Positions 1 through 10,440 of a stretch of DNA of 64,000 bases are shown here, piece by piece. Source of the stretch: Staphylococcus delphini (GTDB lineage: Bacteria > Bacillota > Bacilli > Staphylococcales > Staphylococcaceae). The notes beneath the pieces were generated by a model, which was not told where the DNA came from, made no database searches, and was given only the letters and a program-made list of their open reading frames with translations. How positions within the stretch are numbered: position 1 is the first letter of the stretch; every line of letters starts with the position of its first letter. Location: NCBI RefSeq assembly GCF_900636325.1, contig NZ_LR134263.1:2418001-2482000 (forward strand). Reading direction: 5' to 3'. The translations under genes and the position numbers were made by a program.

Positions 1-608
<608 letters not shown>

Positions 609-720
609 GGTTATGGTGGCATTATATTGATATTCAATTTATAAGTCAAATATTTATAATTTTTGTTGAAAAGATAAAATTATTATTGACTTATGATTTG
701 AAATTCGACATACTTTAATT

Positions 721-739
721 GATAATGATTCTCATTATT
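721..739. promoter_or_regulatory. Fur box upstream of sirA
   Basis: GATAATGATTCTCATTATT matches the Fur consensus at 17 of 19 positions. It lies 41 bp upstream of the sirA ATG. Together with the 590-608 box it allows each arm of the divergent sbn/sir pair to be repressed separately. Confidence 0.9.
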
Positions 740-779
740 TTTGAAAATACCGATGATACATAGGAGGAAAGTTAATCTC

Positions 780-1763
780 ATGAATAAACTTTTACAGCTA
801 CTCGTTTTACCTTTAGTCTTATTACTCGTCTTATCTGCGTGTGGCAATTCAAGTCACAAAGAAGCGTCAGACAAGAAAGGAGATACAACAACAATTAAAC
901 ACACAATGGGAACGACTGAAATTAAAGGCGAACCTAAACGTGTGGTAACTTTATATCAAGGCGCAACGGATGTCGCAGTTTCTTTAGGTGTTCAACCAGT
1001 GGGTGCCGTAGAATCTTGGACACAAGCACCACAATTTGAATACCTCAGAGATGATTTGAAAGACACTAAAAATGTCGGTCAAGAACCTGCGCCAAACTTA
1101 GAAGAAATCTCAAAATTAAAACCTGATCTTATCGTTGCTTCTAAAGTGAGAAACGAAAAAGTATATGATCAATTGTCAAAAATCGCCCCAACGATTACGA
1201 CAGATACTGTTTATAAATTTAAAGATACAACTGAAATGATGGGGAAAGCTTTAGGAAAAGAAAAAGAAGCACAATCATTACTTAAAAAATATGATGATAA
1301 AGTGAAAGCATTCCAAAAAGATGCTAAAGCCAAATACGGTGATGCATGGCCTATTTCAGCTTCTGTTGTGAACTTCCGTGCTGACCAAACACGTATTTAT
1401 GCTGGTGGTTACGCTGGAGATATTTTACAAGATTTAGGATTTAAACGTCCTGAAGCACAACAAAAAGAAGTAGATAAAGGGAAAGACATTATTCAATTGA
1501 CTTCAAAAGAAAGTATTCCGTTGATGGATGCTGACCAAATCTTCATTTTCAAATCAGATCCGAAAGCAAAAGATGCCGACCTTGTACAAAAAACTGAACA
1601 AGAATGGACATCAAGTACAGAATGGAAAAACCTAGACGCTGTGAAAAAAGGACATGTCGTTGATGGTGTAGACGAAATCACTTGGAACTTAGCAGGGGGT
1701 TACCAATCTTCACTTAAATTGATTGACGATTTATACGAAAAACTCGATATTAAAAAGCAATAA
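780..1763 (+). CDS. sirA: SirA, staphyloferrin B-binding lipoprotein
   Basis: Substrate-binding lipoprotein of the staphyloferrin B importer, anchored outside the membrane. The signal peptide ends in the lipobox LSAC, about 20 residues after the ATG at 780. The body is a class III (FepB/BtuF-type) binding protein with VVTLYQGATDVAVSLG and NFRADQTRIYAGGYAG, near-identical to what I recall of S. aureus SirA. A TTG at 741 would extend the frame, but it lacks a good ribosome site and would put 13 residues before the signal peptide; AGGAGG at 762-767 serves the ATG at 780, at a somewhat long 12-nt spacing. It is first of three genes; sirB follows after 16 bp. Confidence 0.95.
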   Translation: MNKLLQLLVLPLVLLLVLSACGNSSHKEASDKKGDTTTIKHTMGTTEIKGEPKRVVTLYQGATDVAVSLGVQPVGAVESWTQAPQFEYLRDDLKDTKNVGQEPAPNLEEISKLKPDLIVASKVRNEKVYDQLSKIAPTITTDTVYKFKDTTEMMGKALGKEKEAQSLLKKYDDKVKAFQKDAKAKYGDAWPISASVVNFRADQTRIYAGGYAGDILQDLGFKRPEAQQKEVDKGKDIIQLTSKESIPLMDADQIFIFKSDPKAKDADLVQKTEQEWTSSTEWKNLDAVKKGHVVDGVDEITWNLAGGYQSSLKLIDDLYEKLDIKKQ

Positions 1764-1779
1764 CATAAGGAGTTACATT

Positions 1780-2775
1780 ATGTCGCTTAAACCGATACAT
1801 CACTTATTTATCGCAAGTGCATGTCTTGTCATTGTATCGTTTTTAAGCCTAATGATTGGAAACACGCTTGTATCACTGCCTCAGTTGATACAGGCGTTGT
1901 TCCACTTTGACGGCCAAAACGATGTCCATACCCTTGTGACAGGTTCACGTGCTTCGCGAACAATCATCGCCCTACTCACTGGTGCTGCCCTTGCAGTTGC
2001 AGGTCTATTCATGCAAGTGCTCACACGGAATGCGGTTGCTTCACCAGGACTGTTCGGCGTCAATGCAGGAGCCGTCTTTTTTATCGTTACGGGCATCACA
2101 TTGATTCGTGTTCACTCATTTGAAGCACTCGTCGTGATGGCTTTTGTAGGCGCGATTCTCGTCACGATACTTGTCGTCGGATTAGGTATGTTTAAACAAG
2201 CGCGTTTTTCACCTCAACGCGTCATCCTTGCCGGCGCATCCATTTCAATGCTGTTCACTGCCTTTACACAAGGTATTTTAATTATGAACGAAACGAATCT
2301 CCAAGGCTTATTATTTTGGCTGAGCGGTTCTGTATCGTTGCGGAATATTTGGGACATACCGTGGATGATGGCGGTCATCCTTTTGTTTCTCATTGCTGCA
2401 ATTTTCATGGCGCCACATCTCAATATTTTAATGACAAGCGATGAGATTGCGACAGGGTTAGGTCAAAATGTAAAGCGCATCAAATGGGTGATCGTATTGA
2501 TGATTAGTGTGCTCGCAGGAAGTTCCGTCGCACTTGCCGGTTCGATTGTATTTGTCGGACTCATCATTCCAAATATTGCCAAACTCATACTGCCCCCTCG
2601 CTATCAGTTATTGATTCCGTATACTGCATTGCTCGGGTCTTGTTTAATGATCAGTGCGGACATTGTTGCGCGAGTCATCATTCGACCGCTAGAGCTACCC
2701 GTGGGCATTATTACTGGTATTTTGGGCGCTTTAGTATTGATTTATCTTATGAAAAAGGGGATTTACCGTGTATGA
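1780..2775 (+). CDS. sirB: SirB, siderophore ABC transporter permease
   Basis: FecCD/BtuC-family inner membrane permease of 331 residues with about nine to ten hydrophobic segments. The family motif SRASRTIIALLTGAALAVAG lies near residue 45, and the coupling-helix region GSIVFVGLIIPNIAKLI near the C-terminal third. It pairs with SirC to import ferric staphyloferrin B handed over by SirA. The ATG at 1780 follows AAGGAG; an upstream in-frame ATG at 1723 lies inside sirA and would add an unneeded hydrophilic leader. It overlaps sirC by four bases (ATGA). Confidence 0.94.
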   Translation: MSLKPIHHLFIASACLVIVSFLSLMIGNTLVSLPQLIQALFHFDGQNDVHTLVTGSRASRTIIALLTGAALAVAGLFMQVLTRNAVASPGLFGVNAGAVFFIVTGITLIRVHSFEALVVMAFVGAILVTILVVGLGMFKQARFSPQRVILAGASISMLFTAFTQGILIMNETNLQGLLFWLSGSVSLRNIWDIPWMMAVILLFLIAAIFMAPHLNILMTSDEIATGLGQNVKRIKWVIVLMISVLAGSSVALAGSIVFVGLIIPNIAKLILPPRYQLLIPYTALLGSCLMISADIVARVIIRPLELPVGIITGILGALVLIYLMKKGIYRV

Positions 2776-3770
2776 AAAATGAGCGCTATATTAAAGACAA
2801 TATCCATCTATGCATCGGCCTCATGAGTCTTGTCATCGTAGGTTTGTTAAGCATGATGTTCGGATCAGACGTCATTCGTTTTTCAGATGTCATCGCATAT
2901 TTTATCAATCCGAATGCGAGTGCTTATCAATTTACGTTAGAAGTTTTACGTCTTCCCCGCATTACACTTGCGATTCTTGCAGGGACAGCGCTCGGTCTGA
3001 GTGGACTGTTATTACAAAATGTCCTGAAAAACCCTATCGCTTCCCCTGATATTATTGGGGTCACAGGGGGTGCGAGTTTAAGTGCTGTACTCTTTATCAC
3101 ATGGTTTAGTCATTTAAGCATTCACCTTCTCCCGCTATTCGCCATCACGGGAGGAACAGTCGCGATGTTCATCTTGATGTCATTTCAAATGAACCATCAA
3201 ATTCGTCCCTCGACACTCATCATTATTGGCATCGCATTACAAACGGTACTCATGGGCGTCACACAAGGCCTATTACTTACAACCAAACAACTCTCGGCCT
3301 CTAAAGCTTATACATGGCTCGTTGGGAGTTTATACGGCGCCTCTTTTCAAGACAGTCTCATTTTATGTGGCGCACTGCTCTTGATGACACCGCTGTTATG
3401 GGTCATCATACCACGCATGAAAATTGCCGCTTTAAATGAATCTGTCGCAACAGGACTTGGCCTACATATACAACAAACGCGACTGTTACAAATTATCGTT
3501 GCAACATTACTCGTATCCGTTGCCATTAGTTTTGTAGGGAACATTGGCTTTATCGGGTTGATTGCACCCCATATCGCTAAAACACTAATTCGAACAAGTA
3601 CCGTCAAACAGTTCATCATGACCGCTTGTATCGGTGCCATTTCGCTTATGGTGGCTGACTTAATCGGTCGCACACTCTTTTTACCGAAAGAAGTCCCAGC
3701 CGGTGTGTTCATCGCAGCATTTGGCGCCCCATTCTTTATCTATTTATTACTCACCGTCAAAAAACTATAG
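2772..3770 (+). CDS. sirC: SirC, siderophore ABC transporter permease
   Basis: Second FecCD/BtuC-family permease of the Sir system, 332 residues. The signature LRLPRITLAILAGTALGLSG near residue 60 and GNIGFIGLIAPHIAKTLIR near residue 260 identify the family. The ATG overlaps the sirB stop as ATGA, which suggests translational coupling. No ATPase gene follows; in S. aureus the FhuC ATPase energises SirABC in trans, and the same is inferred here. A strong hairpin terminator follows directly. Confidence 0.94.
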   Translation: MKNERYIKDNIHLCIGLMSLVIVGLLSMMFGSDVIRFSDVIAYFINPNASAYQFTLEVLRLPRITLAILAGTALGLSGLLLQNVLKNPIASPDIIGVTGGASLSAVLFITWFSHLSIHLLPLFAITGGTVAMFILMSFQMNHQIRPSTLIIIGIALQTVLMGVTQGLLLTTKQLSASKAYTWLVGSLYGASFQDSLILCGALLLMTPLLWVIIPRMKIAALNESVATGLGLHIQQTRLLQIIVATLLVSVAISFVGNIGFIGLIAPHIAKTLIRTSTVKQFIMTACIGAISLMVADLIGRTLFLPKEVPAGVFIAAFGAPFFIYLLLTVKKL

Positions 3771-3786
3771 ACGTCACGGCATCATA

Positions 3787-3832
3787 AAAACGGTTGTAGA
3801 TGAGAACTCCCTTCTCTCCTACAACCGTTTTT
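3787..3832 (+). terminator. Rho-independent terminator of sirABC
   Basis: Arms AAAACGGTTGTAG and CTACAACCGTTTT pair perfectly and are followed by a T-run, starting 16 bp after the sirC stop. Confidence 0.9.
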
Positions 3833-3841
3833 GATGTGATT

Positions 3842-3960
3842 TGTTCTTTTTTCGGCTTCAATATCGCTTAACTTAACCGAACTGAGTTGAGACAAGGCGC
3901 CTGAGGAATCAGCCCCTAGGAAAACACAGCCCGGTTCATCCATCTACAAAGATTCGCCAT
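3842..3960. repeat. Degenerate copy of the palindromic intergenic element (family A)
   Basis: This stretch contains GCGCCTGAGGAATCAGCCCCT and CTAGGAA blocks that resemble the conserved blocks of the family A elements at 29629 and 38781. The outer stem is no longer clear. It fills the gap between the sir terminator and the mntR stop. Confidence 0.5.
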
Positions 3961-3989
3961 CTCCATCATGTAACCGAAAAGCTAATAAA

Positions 3990-4637
3990 CTAAGCTTTTT
4001 CACCAAAAATCACTTCCGCATTCTGATAGCTCAACACAATCTTCTCGCCCTTATTCTCCAACTCCAACAAACGATTAATATCATCTTTCGCTATCACTTT
4101 CACCGTATCACCAATCGACAGCGCCTTACTCGATAAGAACACCAACAATTCTGAACGATCTCTCACTCGACGAATCGTCACAACATCGCCTTCTTCAAAA
4201 GAGAGGAGCGGAATTTTGTATATTTCTTCAAAATGATTATCACGCGGTATCACACCGCCATGAGGACACGTTTTTGGATATTTTAGTAGCTCATCTAATC
4301 GTTCAACAAAGAGTTTCGACACTCGATGTTCTAACACTTCTGCTTCTACGTGCACTTCTTCCCAAGTATAATTTAACACTTCAATGAGAAACAGTTCAAT
4401 GAGGCGATGGCGTTTAATCACATCTAACGTATATGACAAGCCAAGCTCGGACAATTTGACACCTTTATACGGCTTAGTCATCACATAGCCTTCCTTTTCC
4501 AATCGACCGACCATTTCACTGACGGATGGCGGCTTGATGTTTAAAAAGCGAGACAATGTTTTGTTCGAAACATACTTATTGATACCATCATGACTTAATA
4601 TCGCTTTAAGATAGTCTTCTTTTTCCTCAGTTAACAT
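3990..4637 (-). CDS. mntR: MntR, manganese-dependent DtxR-family repressor
   Basis: A 215-residue regulator. The N-terminal winged helix-turn-helix (about residues 1-65, including IKPPSVSEMVGRLEKEGYV) binds DNA. A central dimer and metal-binding domain follows (residues 70-140, with HRLIELFLIEV and HVEAEVLEH). The C-terminal SH3/FeoA-like domain (about 150-215) makes it the long DtxR form, as in S. aureus MntR. It is transcribed divergently from mntABC. Known role: with Mn(II) bound it shuts off manganese import. A likely operator lies in the intergenic promoter. Confidence 0.94.
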   Translation of the reverse strand: MLTEEKEDYLKAILSHDGINKYVSNKTLSRFLNIKPPSVSEMVGRLEKEGYVMTKPYKGVKLSELGLSYTLDVIKRHRLIELFLIEVLNYTWEEVHVEAEVLEHRVSKLFVERLDELLKYPKTCPHGGVIPRDNHFEEIYKIPLLSFEEGDVVTIRRVRDRSELLVFLSSKALSIGDTVKVIAKDDINRLLELENKGEKIVLSYQNAEVIFGEKA

Positions 4638-4689
4638 ATGTTCACCTCTCTCAAATATTCACTTTATTGTACCACGAAACGAATTCATA

Positions 4690-4734
4690 TTGACAATTTT
4701 CAATTTATCGTATAATTTTATTAGGGTAGCCTAA
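4690..4734 (+). promoter_or_regulatory. mntABC promoter with MntR-type palindrome
   Basis: A TTGACA (4690-4695) and a TATAAT (4711-4716) are 15 bp apart, a slightly short sigma-A promoter. Directly downstream, at the expected transcription start, is the palindrome TTAGG-GTAG-CCTAA (4721-4734), which resembles known MntR/DtxR operators. Binding there would block initiation. Confidence 0.8.
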
Positions 4735-4758
4735 TATTTAGTGAAGGTGGTGTTAATT

Positions 4759-5535
4759 ATGCTGTCTATAGAAAACTTAAACTTGCACCTTGGTCAAAAG
4801 CACGTCCTTAAAAACATATCTTTAAATTTACCTTTTAATGGTGAAATGATAGGCATTATGGGACCGAATGGGAGCGGAAAATCATCCCTCATCAAATCAA
4901 TCATTGGGGAACTGCCTGCGAAAGGGAAAGTCACACTGAATCAACAGCCAGCGCAACAACAATTGACGAATATTACATATATTCCACAAAAATCTGTACT
5001 GGATCTGGACTTTCCAATTAACGTCCAAGATTTAGTTTTAACAGGTTGCTATCAAGAAATTGGTTGGTTTCGACGTGTTCCTAAAGTCATTCGAGAAAAA
5101 AGGGATGCACTTTTAAAAGAACTCGAACTTTATGAATTACGCAAACGACAACTCCATGCATTGAGCGGCGGACAATTACAACGTGTCTTTATTGCACGCG
5201 CACTGATGTCTGATAGCCTCGTCTACCTTCTAGATGAGCCGTTTGTCGGTATCGATTTCAAAAGTGAGCGGATTATTTTTGAGAAGTTGCAACATTTAAA
5301 GCAACAAGGGAAATTGATTTTAATTGTACACCATGACCTTTCAACAGCAGAACAATATTTTGATCGTATCCTTCTTCTAAATCAATCGATCGCATTTTTG
5401 GGAGACAGCGCTGAAGCATTACAGCCTGAAAATATCGAATCTGTATTTTTAAGTCGTTACCACCAAGCCAAAGAAGATACACCTATGCACAGAAAGGAGT
5501 CGGCACAACATGTCGTTCGTTCAACACCTCTTTGA
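4759..5535 (+). CDS. mntA: MntA, manganese ABC transporter ATPase
   Basis: ABC ATPase of 258 residues that powers MntB. Walker A is GPNGSGKSSLIKS (near residue 37), the signature LSGGQLQRVFIARAL near 136, Walker B LVYLLDEPFVGID follows and HHDL carries the switch His. The ATG at 4759 is preceded by AAGGTGG at 8-nt spacing, so I prefer it to the GTG at 4741. It is first of mntABC; its last 26 bases overlap mntB, which suggests coupled translation. Likely repressed by MntR through the palindrome at 4721. Confidence 0.94.
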   Translation: MLSIENLNLHLGQKHVLKNISLNLPFNGEMIGIMGPNGSGKSSLIKSIIGELPAKGKVTLNQQPAQQQLTNITYIPQKSVLDLDFPINVQDLVLTGCYQEIGWFRRVPKVIREKRDALLKELELYELRKRQLHALSGGQLQRVFIARALMSDSLVYLLDEPFVGIDFKSERIIFEKLQHLKQQGKLILIVHHDLSTAEQYFDRILLLNQSIAFLGDSAEALQPENIESVFLSRYHQAKEDTPMHRKESAQHVVRSTPL

Positions 5536-6349
5536 GTATCAGTTTTTATCACGTGCGATGTTAACGGCCATCTTAGTCGGTGTCGTTTGTGGTGTCGTCG
5601 GTTGTCTCATTATTTTAAGAGGTTTATCGCTCATGGGAGATGCGATGAGTCACGCAGTCTTACCTGGTGTAGCACTCTCATTTTTAATGAATATTCCGAT
5701 GTTTATCGGCGCAATGGTTACGGGGATGTTAAGCAGCATGATGATTGGGTATATTTCTGAAGCGTCTAAAACGAAAAAAGATGCTGCTATTGGGATTACT
5801 TTCACTACCTTTTTAGCACTAGGGATTGTACTCATTAGTGTGATTCATTCAGCCACTGATTTATATCACATTCTTTTTGGTAACATTCTCGCGATTACCC
5901 AATCTGCGTTTCATACTACATTCGCTGTCAGCATAGTCGTTCTCGCATTGATTTTAATACTATACAGACCACTCAAAATGTCGACGTTTGATCCAATTTT
6001 TAGTCGTATGAGTGGCTTAAACACGACATTGATTCATTATTTTGTCATGTTATTACTCGCACTGGTCATTGTCGCAAGTGTGCAAACAGTCGGTGTTATT
6101 TTAGTCGTTGCTTTACTCATCACACCCGCTTCAACAGCGTTTTTATTTACTAAAAAATTGTCCACGATGATGATGGTTTCAAGCATCTTTAGTGTCATCA
6201 GTTCAACGTTGGGCATTTATATGAGTTTTAAAATGAATTTGCCAAGTGGTGCCGTCATCGTGCTCATTTCAGCCGTATTATATGGCCTTACTTTTGGCAT
6301 CATTAAACTAAAAAATTTATTACAAAAAGGAGCATTTCAAACATCATGA
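5510..6349 (+). CDS. mntB: MntB, manganese ABC transporter permease
   Basis: ABC-3 family permease of 279 residues with about eight membrane segments. GLSLMGDAMSHAVLPGVALS near residue 40 is the family hallmark, and QTVGVILVVALLITPASTAF near 205 the coupling region. It forms the membrane channel with MntA and receives Mn(II) from MntC. It begins inside the 3' end of mntA and ends in an ATGA overlap with mntC, so the three genes form one tight operon. Confidence 0.95.
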   Translation: MSFVQHLFEYQFLSRAMLTAILVGVVCGVVGCLIILRGLSLMGDAMSHAVLPGVALSFLMNIPMFIGAMVTGMLSSMMIGYISEASKTKKDAAIGITFTTFLALGIVLISVIHSATDLYHILFGNILAITQSAFHTTFAVSIVVLALILILYRPLKMSTFDPIFSRMSGLNTTLIHYFVMLLLALVIVASVQTVGVILVVALLITPASTAFLFTKKLSTMMMVSSIFSVISSTLGIYMSFKMNLPSGAVIVLISAVLYGLTFGIIKLKNLLQKGAFQTS

Positions 6350-7266
6350 TGAAACGAATTTTCGCCTTAGTGATTCTCTCTGTGTTACTCGCTGCTTGTG
6401 GTATCAACAAAGGAAACGAATCCGAGCATCAATTAAAAATTGTCACTACGAACTCTATTCTTTACGATATGACTAAAAATATTACAGGAGATGACGCAGA
6501 AATTTATTCAATCGTCCCTGTTGGTCAAGACCCTCACGAATACGAAATTAAACCGAAAGACGTTCAAGCTTTAACTGACGCTGATGTCATTATTTACAAT
6601 GGTTTTAACCTTGAAAGTGGTAACGGTTGGTTTGAGAAAGCATTGAAGCAAGCAAACAAATCGATTAAAGATGATACAGTCATTCAAGCTTCTAAAAATG
6701 TAAAACCGATTTACTTAAAACAAGGTGAAAAATCTGAACACAATATCGACCCACACGCTTGGCTCAGCTTAGGAAATGGGATTGAGTATGTGAAAACAAT
6801 TAAAGCCGCTCTTGAAAATGTAGATAAAACTCATGCAAAAGATTATGACAAACAAGGTTCTGAGTACTTATCAAAACTTGAAAAATTAAATAAAGAGAGT
6901 AAAGATAAGTTCAATGATATTCCGAAAGAAAAACGTGTCATGATTACAAGTGAAGGTGCGTTTAAGTATTTCGCTCAACAATTTGATGTGAAACCTGGTT
7001 ACATTTGGGAGATCAATACTGAAAACCAAGGTACGCCTGAACAAATGAAGCAAGCGGTTGATTTTGTTAAGGAGCATCATATTAAAAACTTATTGCTTGA
7101 AACGAGTGTGAGTGATAAGAGTATGAAGAGTCTTGGCGAGGAAACGGGTGCCAAGATTTACGGTACAGTTTATACGGATTCGATTGGTAAGGAAGGTAGC
7201 GATGGGGATTCGTATTATAAGATGATGGAATCGAATATTAAGACGATTCATGAAAGCATGCAGTAA
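6346..7266 (+). CDS. mntC: MntC, manganese-binding lipoprotein
   Basis: Cluster A-I (ZnuA/PsaA-type) binding lipoprotein of 306 residues. The lipobox LAAC falls near residue 18. The expected metal ligands are visible in order: His in VGQDPHEYE, His in NIDPHAWLS, Glu in ITSEGAFKYF and Asp in VYTDSIG. That HHED set is the pattern of Mn-specific members such as S. aureus MntC. Two adjacent ATGs (6346, 6349) are both possible; the first gives the four-base overlap with mntB. Confidence 0.95.
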   Translation: MMKRIFALVILSVLLAACGINKGNESEHQLKIVTTNSILYDMTKNITGDDAEIYSIVPVGQDPHEYEIKPKDVQALTDADVIIYNGFNLESGNGWFEKALKQANKSIKDDTVIQASKNVKPIYLKQGEKSEHNIDPHAWLSLGNGIEYVKTIKAALENVDKTHAKDYDKQGSEYLSKLEKLNKESKDKFNDIPKEKRVMITSEGAFKYFAQQFDVKPGYIWEINTENQGTPEQMKQAVDFVKEHHIKNLLLETSVSDKSMKSLGEETGAKIYGTVYTDSIGKEGSDGDSYYKMMESNIKTIHESMQ

Positions 7267-7304
7267 TATTTTAGAATTCTACAGTTAACTTTAGCCGTAT
7301 TGCT

Positions 7305-7430
7305 GAACCGTGCTGCGCTTTCCCAGGGGCCTCGCTACAACTAACCAACGCTTTGATTGAAAGTTACAGAGGGAAGGCGTTGGTGGATTTTCCGCTTCGG
7401 CTCTATCCCTCGGGCGTCTTGCACGGTTTT
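7305..7430. repeat. Palindromic intergenic element (family A)
   Basis: Outer arms GAACCGTGC and GCACGGTTT enclose an inner stem CCAACGCTTT / AAGGCGTTGG and the conserved blocks CTTTCCCAGGGGC and TATCCCTCGGGCGTCTTG. It shares layout and blocks with the copies at 29629, 38781 and 50807, but its outer stem sequence differs. It occupies the mntC-mnhG2 gap and contains no plausible gene. Confidence 0.75.
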
Positions 7431-7670
7431 TGCAATTTGAACCATAGTCATTCTAAAATATAACGACTTAGGAAAACGGCAGAATTCTAACAGTACTTTC
7501 ATCCGAACTCCCCTTTCTCTATAGAGCGGGCGTTTTCGTTTTATTCTAAATATGCTAGGCGCCTCGTCCAGATTTGTAATCTACATGATGACAGCTCTAC
7601 TGACAACAAAGGCTGATTCTAGCAATTTCAATTGAGACCTCCATTTCAATCCAAATAGAATGATAAAAAT

Positions 7671-7727
7671 CCCCTCTCTATGATGTTGAAGTTTTATACT
7701 TCTCATTCATAGAGAGGGGTGTTTTTG
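7671..7727. terminator. Bidirectional terminator between mntABC and mnh2
   Basis: A 13-bp perfect stem, CCCCTCTCTATGA / TCATAGAGAGGGG, has T-rich tails on both strands. It can end mnhG2 transcription from the right and read-through from mntC on the left. Confidence 0.85.
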
Positions 7728-7737
7728 TTTCTGTCAA

Positions 7738-8184
7738 CTAATTATCATCTTTATCCAACCTTGAATAGATGCGTTTACGCCGTTTGGCACGTTTTTCGAT
7801 ACGGATTTGACGTTTGGCTTCTTCGTCCAAATGTTCTTTATTCAAATCGGTATTTTGTTGAGCGGCATTTTTTTGATACATGTATGCTCCTGTACGATAG
7901 GCGGCTCTTGAGATGAGATGACCGCCCACTGGTGCAGTAATGTTAATAAATACTAACGCTAACAATGTCCGTACACTGTAATAACCTTGTGCAATGATAA
8001 AGTAAATGAATACGCCGACGAGTGTTAACAATACGGATGCTGTCGAAGCTTTGGTCGCGGCATGAATCCGTAAAAACACGTCTCTAAATCGGACTAAACC
8101 AATAGCACTGACTAATGCGATAAGGCTTCCCGCGAATACAAGAAAGGCTGCTAAAAGTTCAATGATATCATTTGTCATCGCCAT
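7738..8184 (-). CDS. mnhG2: MnhG2, Na+/H+ antiporter subunit G
   Basis: Small subunit of the Mrp-type antiporter: three hydrophobic helices in the first 90 residues ([20 protein letters not shown], then [12 protein letters not shown]) with the family stretch [19 protein letters not shown], then a basic, charged tail. I set the start at the ATG at 8184, because AAGGAGG lies 11 nt before it; an ATG at 8193 is only 2 nt from that site. The start overlaps mnhF2, and this is the last gene of the operon. Confidence 0.92.
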   Translation of the reverse strand: MAMTNDIIELLAAFLVFAGSLIALVSAIGLVRFRDVFLRIHAATKASTASVLLTLVGVFIYFIIAQGYYSVRTLLALVFINITAPVGGHLISRAAYRTGAYMYQKNAAQQNTDLNKEHLDEEAKRQIRIEKRAKRRKRIYSRLDKDDN

Positions 8185-8461
8185 AAAAAACATTGCCTCC
8201 TTCGATAAAACGGGAAATTGTGACCGAGCTTAAAAACGAAATAATCGCTATGAGCAATACGGAATCTAAAAATGAAAATGTTTCAAATAATAGACTGAGC
8301 ACCCCTACTGTCGACATTAAAATCGCACTTATCGCATCAAAAGCGACCACACGATCTGCAGTAGTCGGTCCTTTGACAAGACGAAATAATACGACGACTA
8401 ACGAAATTGCAAAAATGACTAATGCGCTTGATAAAAAAAATTGCGTTAATGCCTCAATCAT
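8168..8461 (-). CDS. mnhF2: MnhF2, Na+/H+ antiporter subunit F
   Basis: A 97-residue membrane protein with three helices. The central [19 protein letters not shown] is the invariant stretch of MnhF/MrpF. It overlaps mnhE2 by four bases at its start and mnhG2 at its end, consistent with translational coupling. It is needed for assembly of the Mrp antiporter complex and is not thought to translocate ions by itself. Confidence 0.93.
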   Translation of the reverse strand: MIEALTQFFLSSALVIFAISLVVVLFRLVKGPTTADRVVAFDAISAILMSTVGVLSLLFETFSFLDSVLLIAIISFLSSVTISRFIEGGNVFYGDDK

Positions 8462-8940
8462 TTCGTCACCTCCACGATTAACTCCTCATATTGTTTAATA
8501 CTTTTGAGTAAGCTCTTTTTCTCTTTTTCAGTCGTATCAATCGCATGAATTAAGAAAATGCTCGGTTTACGATTCACACGAATGACTGTTGATCCCGGCG
8601 TAATAATGATGAGAATCGTTAAAAACGTAATTTCCCAATCTTTATCTAATTGTGTTTCATAGGTGACCAATCCTGGATCCATTTGATTCGTTTTGAAAAG
8701 GACGTAATTCGTAATTGAAATCGTTGCCGTCAATAATTGATATAAATAAACGGCCAGAAACTTTATAGACACCCATATTTTTTTCGGATAAAATTCTTGA
8801 TCGAAAAATTTATGCACGATATAGATGACTACAATACCGATAATGTAACCTGTCACAAATGTCGTCAGTCGAAATGCATCTTCATCTTGGAAAAGTACCC
8901 ACAAAAATGCAATCATGACGTTTAAACCAATTTGTCTCAT
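8458..8940 (-). CDS. mnhE2: MnhE2, Na+/H+ antiporter subunit E
   Basis: A 160-residue subunit. Two N-terminal helices are followed by the MnhE core [19 protein letters not shown] and a soluble C-terminal part containing [12 protein letters not shown]. It starts directly at the mnhD2 stop (no gap) and overlaps mnhF2. Confidence 0.93.
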   Translation of the reverse strand: MRQIGLNVMIAFLWVLFQDEDAFRLTTFVTGYIIGIVVIYIVHKFFDQEFYPKKIWVSIKFLAVYLYQLLTATISITNYVLFKTNQMDPGLVTYETQLDKDWEITFLTILIIITPGSTVIRVNRKPSIFLIHAIDTTEKEKKSLLKSIKQYEELIVEVTK

Positions 8941-10440
8941 CTAACTGCCACCTCGCAGTTCTGGATTCACCATTTTTTCATATTGATGTGGATTCATTGA
9001 TAAAGTTGTCGCTTGTTCAGTTACTTTATAAATAATGGGCGCAAAAAGACCCATTGCTAAAGTGACACCTGTCATAAACATAACGATGGCCTTACGATTC
9101 ATTCTAATCGGTTTATAATCTATTTTTGCTCCTTTATTATCATTGCCTGCATACATATAAAAGAACACGCGGAATAAACTAAACATCCCGATTAAACTCG
9201 TTAAAATCATCAATGTTAGGCCGATATAATGTTGATGTTGAATCGCACCCATGAAAATCAATAATTTCCCGGGAAAACCACTTAGCGGCGGCACACCTCC
9301 AATAGCTAGTGTAACTATAATCAATGCCACACCGAGCCATGGTTCTTTTTTGGCAAGCCCTTTTAAATGACGATATTGACGATAACCTGTCGTATAAACG
9401 ATGATACCAATAATGAAAAACAATAACGCTTTAACAATCATGTCATTTACTAAATAGAATATCGCTCCATTAACGCCATAAAATGTATGCGTTCCAAGAC
9501 CAAATATGACGAAACCAATCGACAAGACGACCTGATACGCTGCAATTTTTTTAATATCTTTATACGCAACCGTCCCAATCGCCCCGAGGAGCATCGTTAG
9601 ACAAGCCATCACAATGAGTAATGGTTCGACAATATCACCGCTCTGATTAAAAATAAGGGTGAAAAATCGAATAAGTGCATAGGCGCCTACTTTTGTCATT
9701 AACGAAGCAAACAATGCGGCAAGTTCTGTATTCAATACCGCATACGCTTTAGGCAACCACATAAAGAGCACTAATGCGGCTTTGGAACCAAATGCGACAA
9801 TGAATGACATCGCAACTAAATGAATTGCGGTTGGATCATGTAACTCTTGAATTCTAATCGCCAAATGTGTGAAGTTCAATGTCCCGATTTGGCGATACAA
9901 CAAGCCAATGCCAACGAGGAAAAACCAAGACCCTATCACATTCAAAACGACATAAATGATACTCGCACGAAGTTGTTCTACAGATTGACCGAGTGTGACG
10001 AGTACAAATGATGCCAATAACATAATTTCAAACATAACATATAAATTGAATAAGTCTGCCGTTAAAAACGAACCGACGACCCCTGTTGTTAAAAATAAAA
10101 TAAAGGACAGTAAATAGTAGCGACTGGCACGTTTTTCACCACGTCCAAAGCCGAATGCCACAATCATGAAAACGACTAAAAAGGTTGTCGTCACTAATAT
10201 CAGGCTTAATGGATCACCCACATATTGAATACCAAACGGGGCTGGCCAATCACCAAAGTCTAATGTCATCGGGCCATGTTTCATGACTTCGATTAACATG
10301 ATTAAAGAGACGATAAACGAAATCAATAGCGCACCTAATGCGATACGTCGAGACAACCGTACTTGTCGATGCAAAATCACTAGAAATAAAGCACAGATGA
10401 GAGGCACAAGAATTGGAACGGCTAATAAATTATCATTCAT
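8941..10440 (-). CDS. mnhD2: MnhD2, Na+/H+ antiporter subunit D
   Basis: Proton-pumping-type subunit of about 499 residues, homologous to complex I NuoM/NuoN, with about 14 helices. [19 protein letters not shown] contains the essential membrane Glu, and [20 protein letters not shown] the conserved Lys/Pro region. Three in-frame starts exist (GTG 10449, ATG 10443, ATG 10440). GGAGGTG at about 7 nt favours 10440, which gives an 8-bp overlap with mnhC2. Confidence 0.94.
   Translation of the reverse strand: MNDNLLAVPILVPLICALFLVILHRQVRLSRRIALGALLISFIVSLIMLIEVMKHGPMTLDFGDWPAPFGIQYVGDPLSLILVTTTFLVVFMIVAFGFGRGEKRASRYYLLSFILFLTTGVVGSFLTADLFNLYVMFEIMLLASFVLVTLGQSVEQLRASIIYVVLNVIGSWFFLVGIGLLYRQIGTLNFTHLAIRIQELHDPTAIHLVAMSFIVAFGSKAALVLFMWLPKAYAVLNTELAALFASLMTKVGAYALIRFFTLIFNQSGDIVEPLLIVMACLTMLLGAIGTVAYKDIKKIAAYQVVLSIGFVIFGLGTHTFYGVNGAIFYLVNDMIVKALLFFIIGIIVYTTGYRQYRHLKGLAKKEPWLGVALIIVTLAIGGVPPLSGFPGKLLIFMGAIQHQHYIGLTLMILTSLIGMFSLFRVFFYMYAGNDNKGAKIDYKPIRMNRKAIVMFMTGVTLAMGLFAPIIYKVTEQATTLSMNPHQYEKMVNPELRGGS

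Noticed and set aside
3347..3712. 121-codon minus-strand frame in sirC
   Set aside because: Antisense shadow of a confident membrane protein gene; no ribosome site or motif.
7490..7545. Hairpin CCCTTTCTCTATAGAGCGGG before a T-rich stretch
   Set aside because: Pairing is imperfect and the stronger bidirectional terminator lies at 7671-7727; I left it out.
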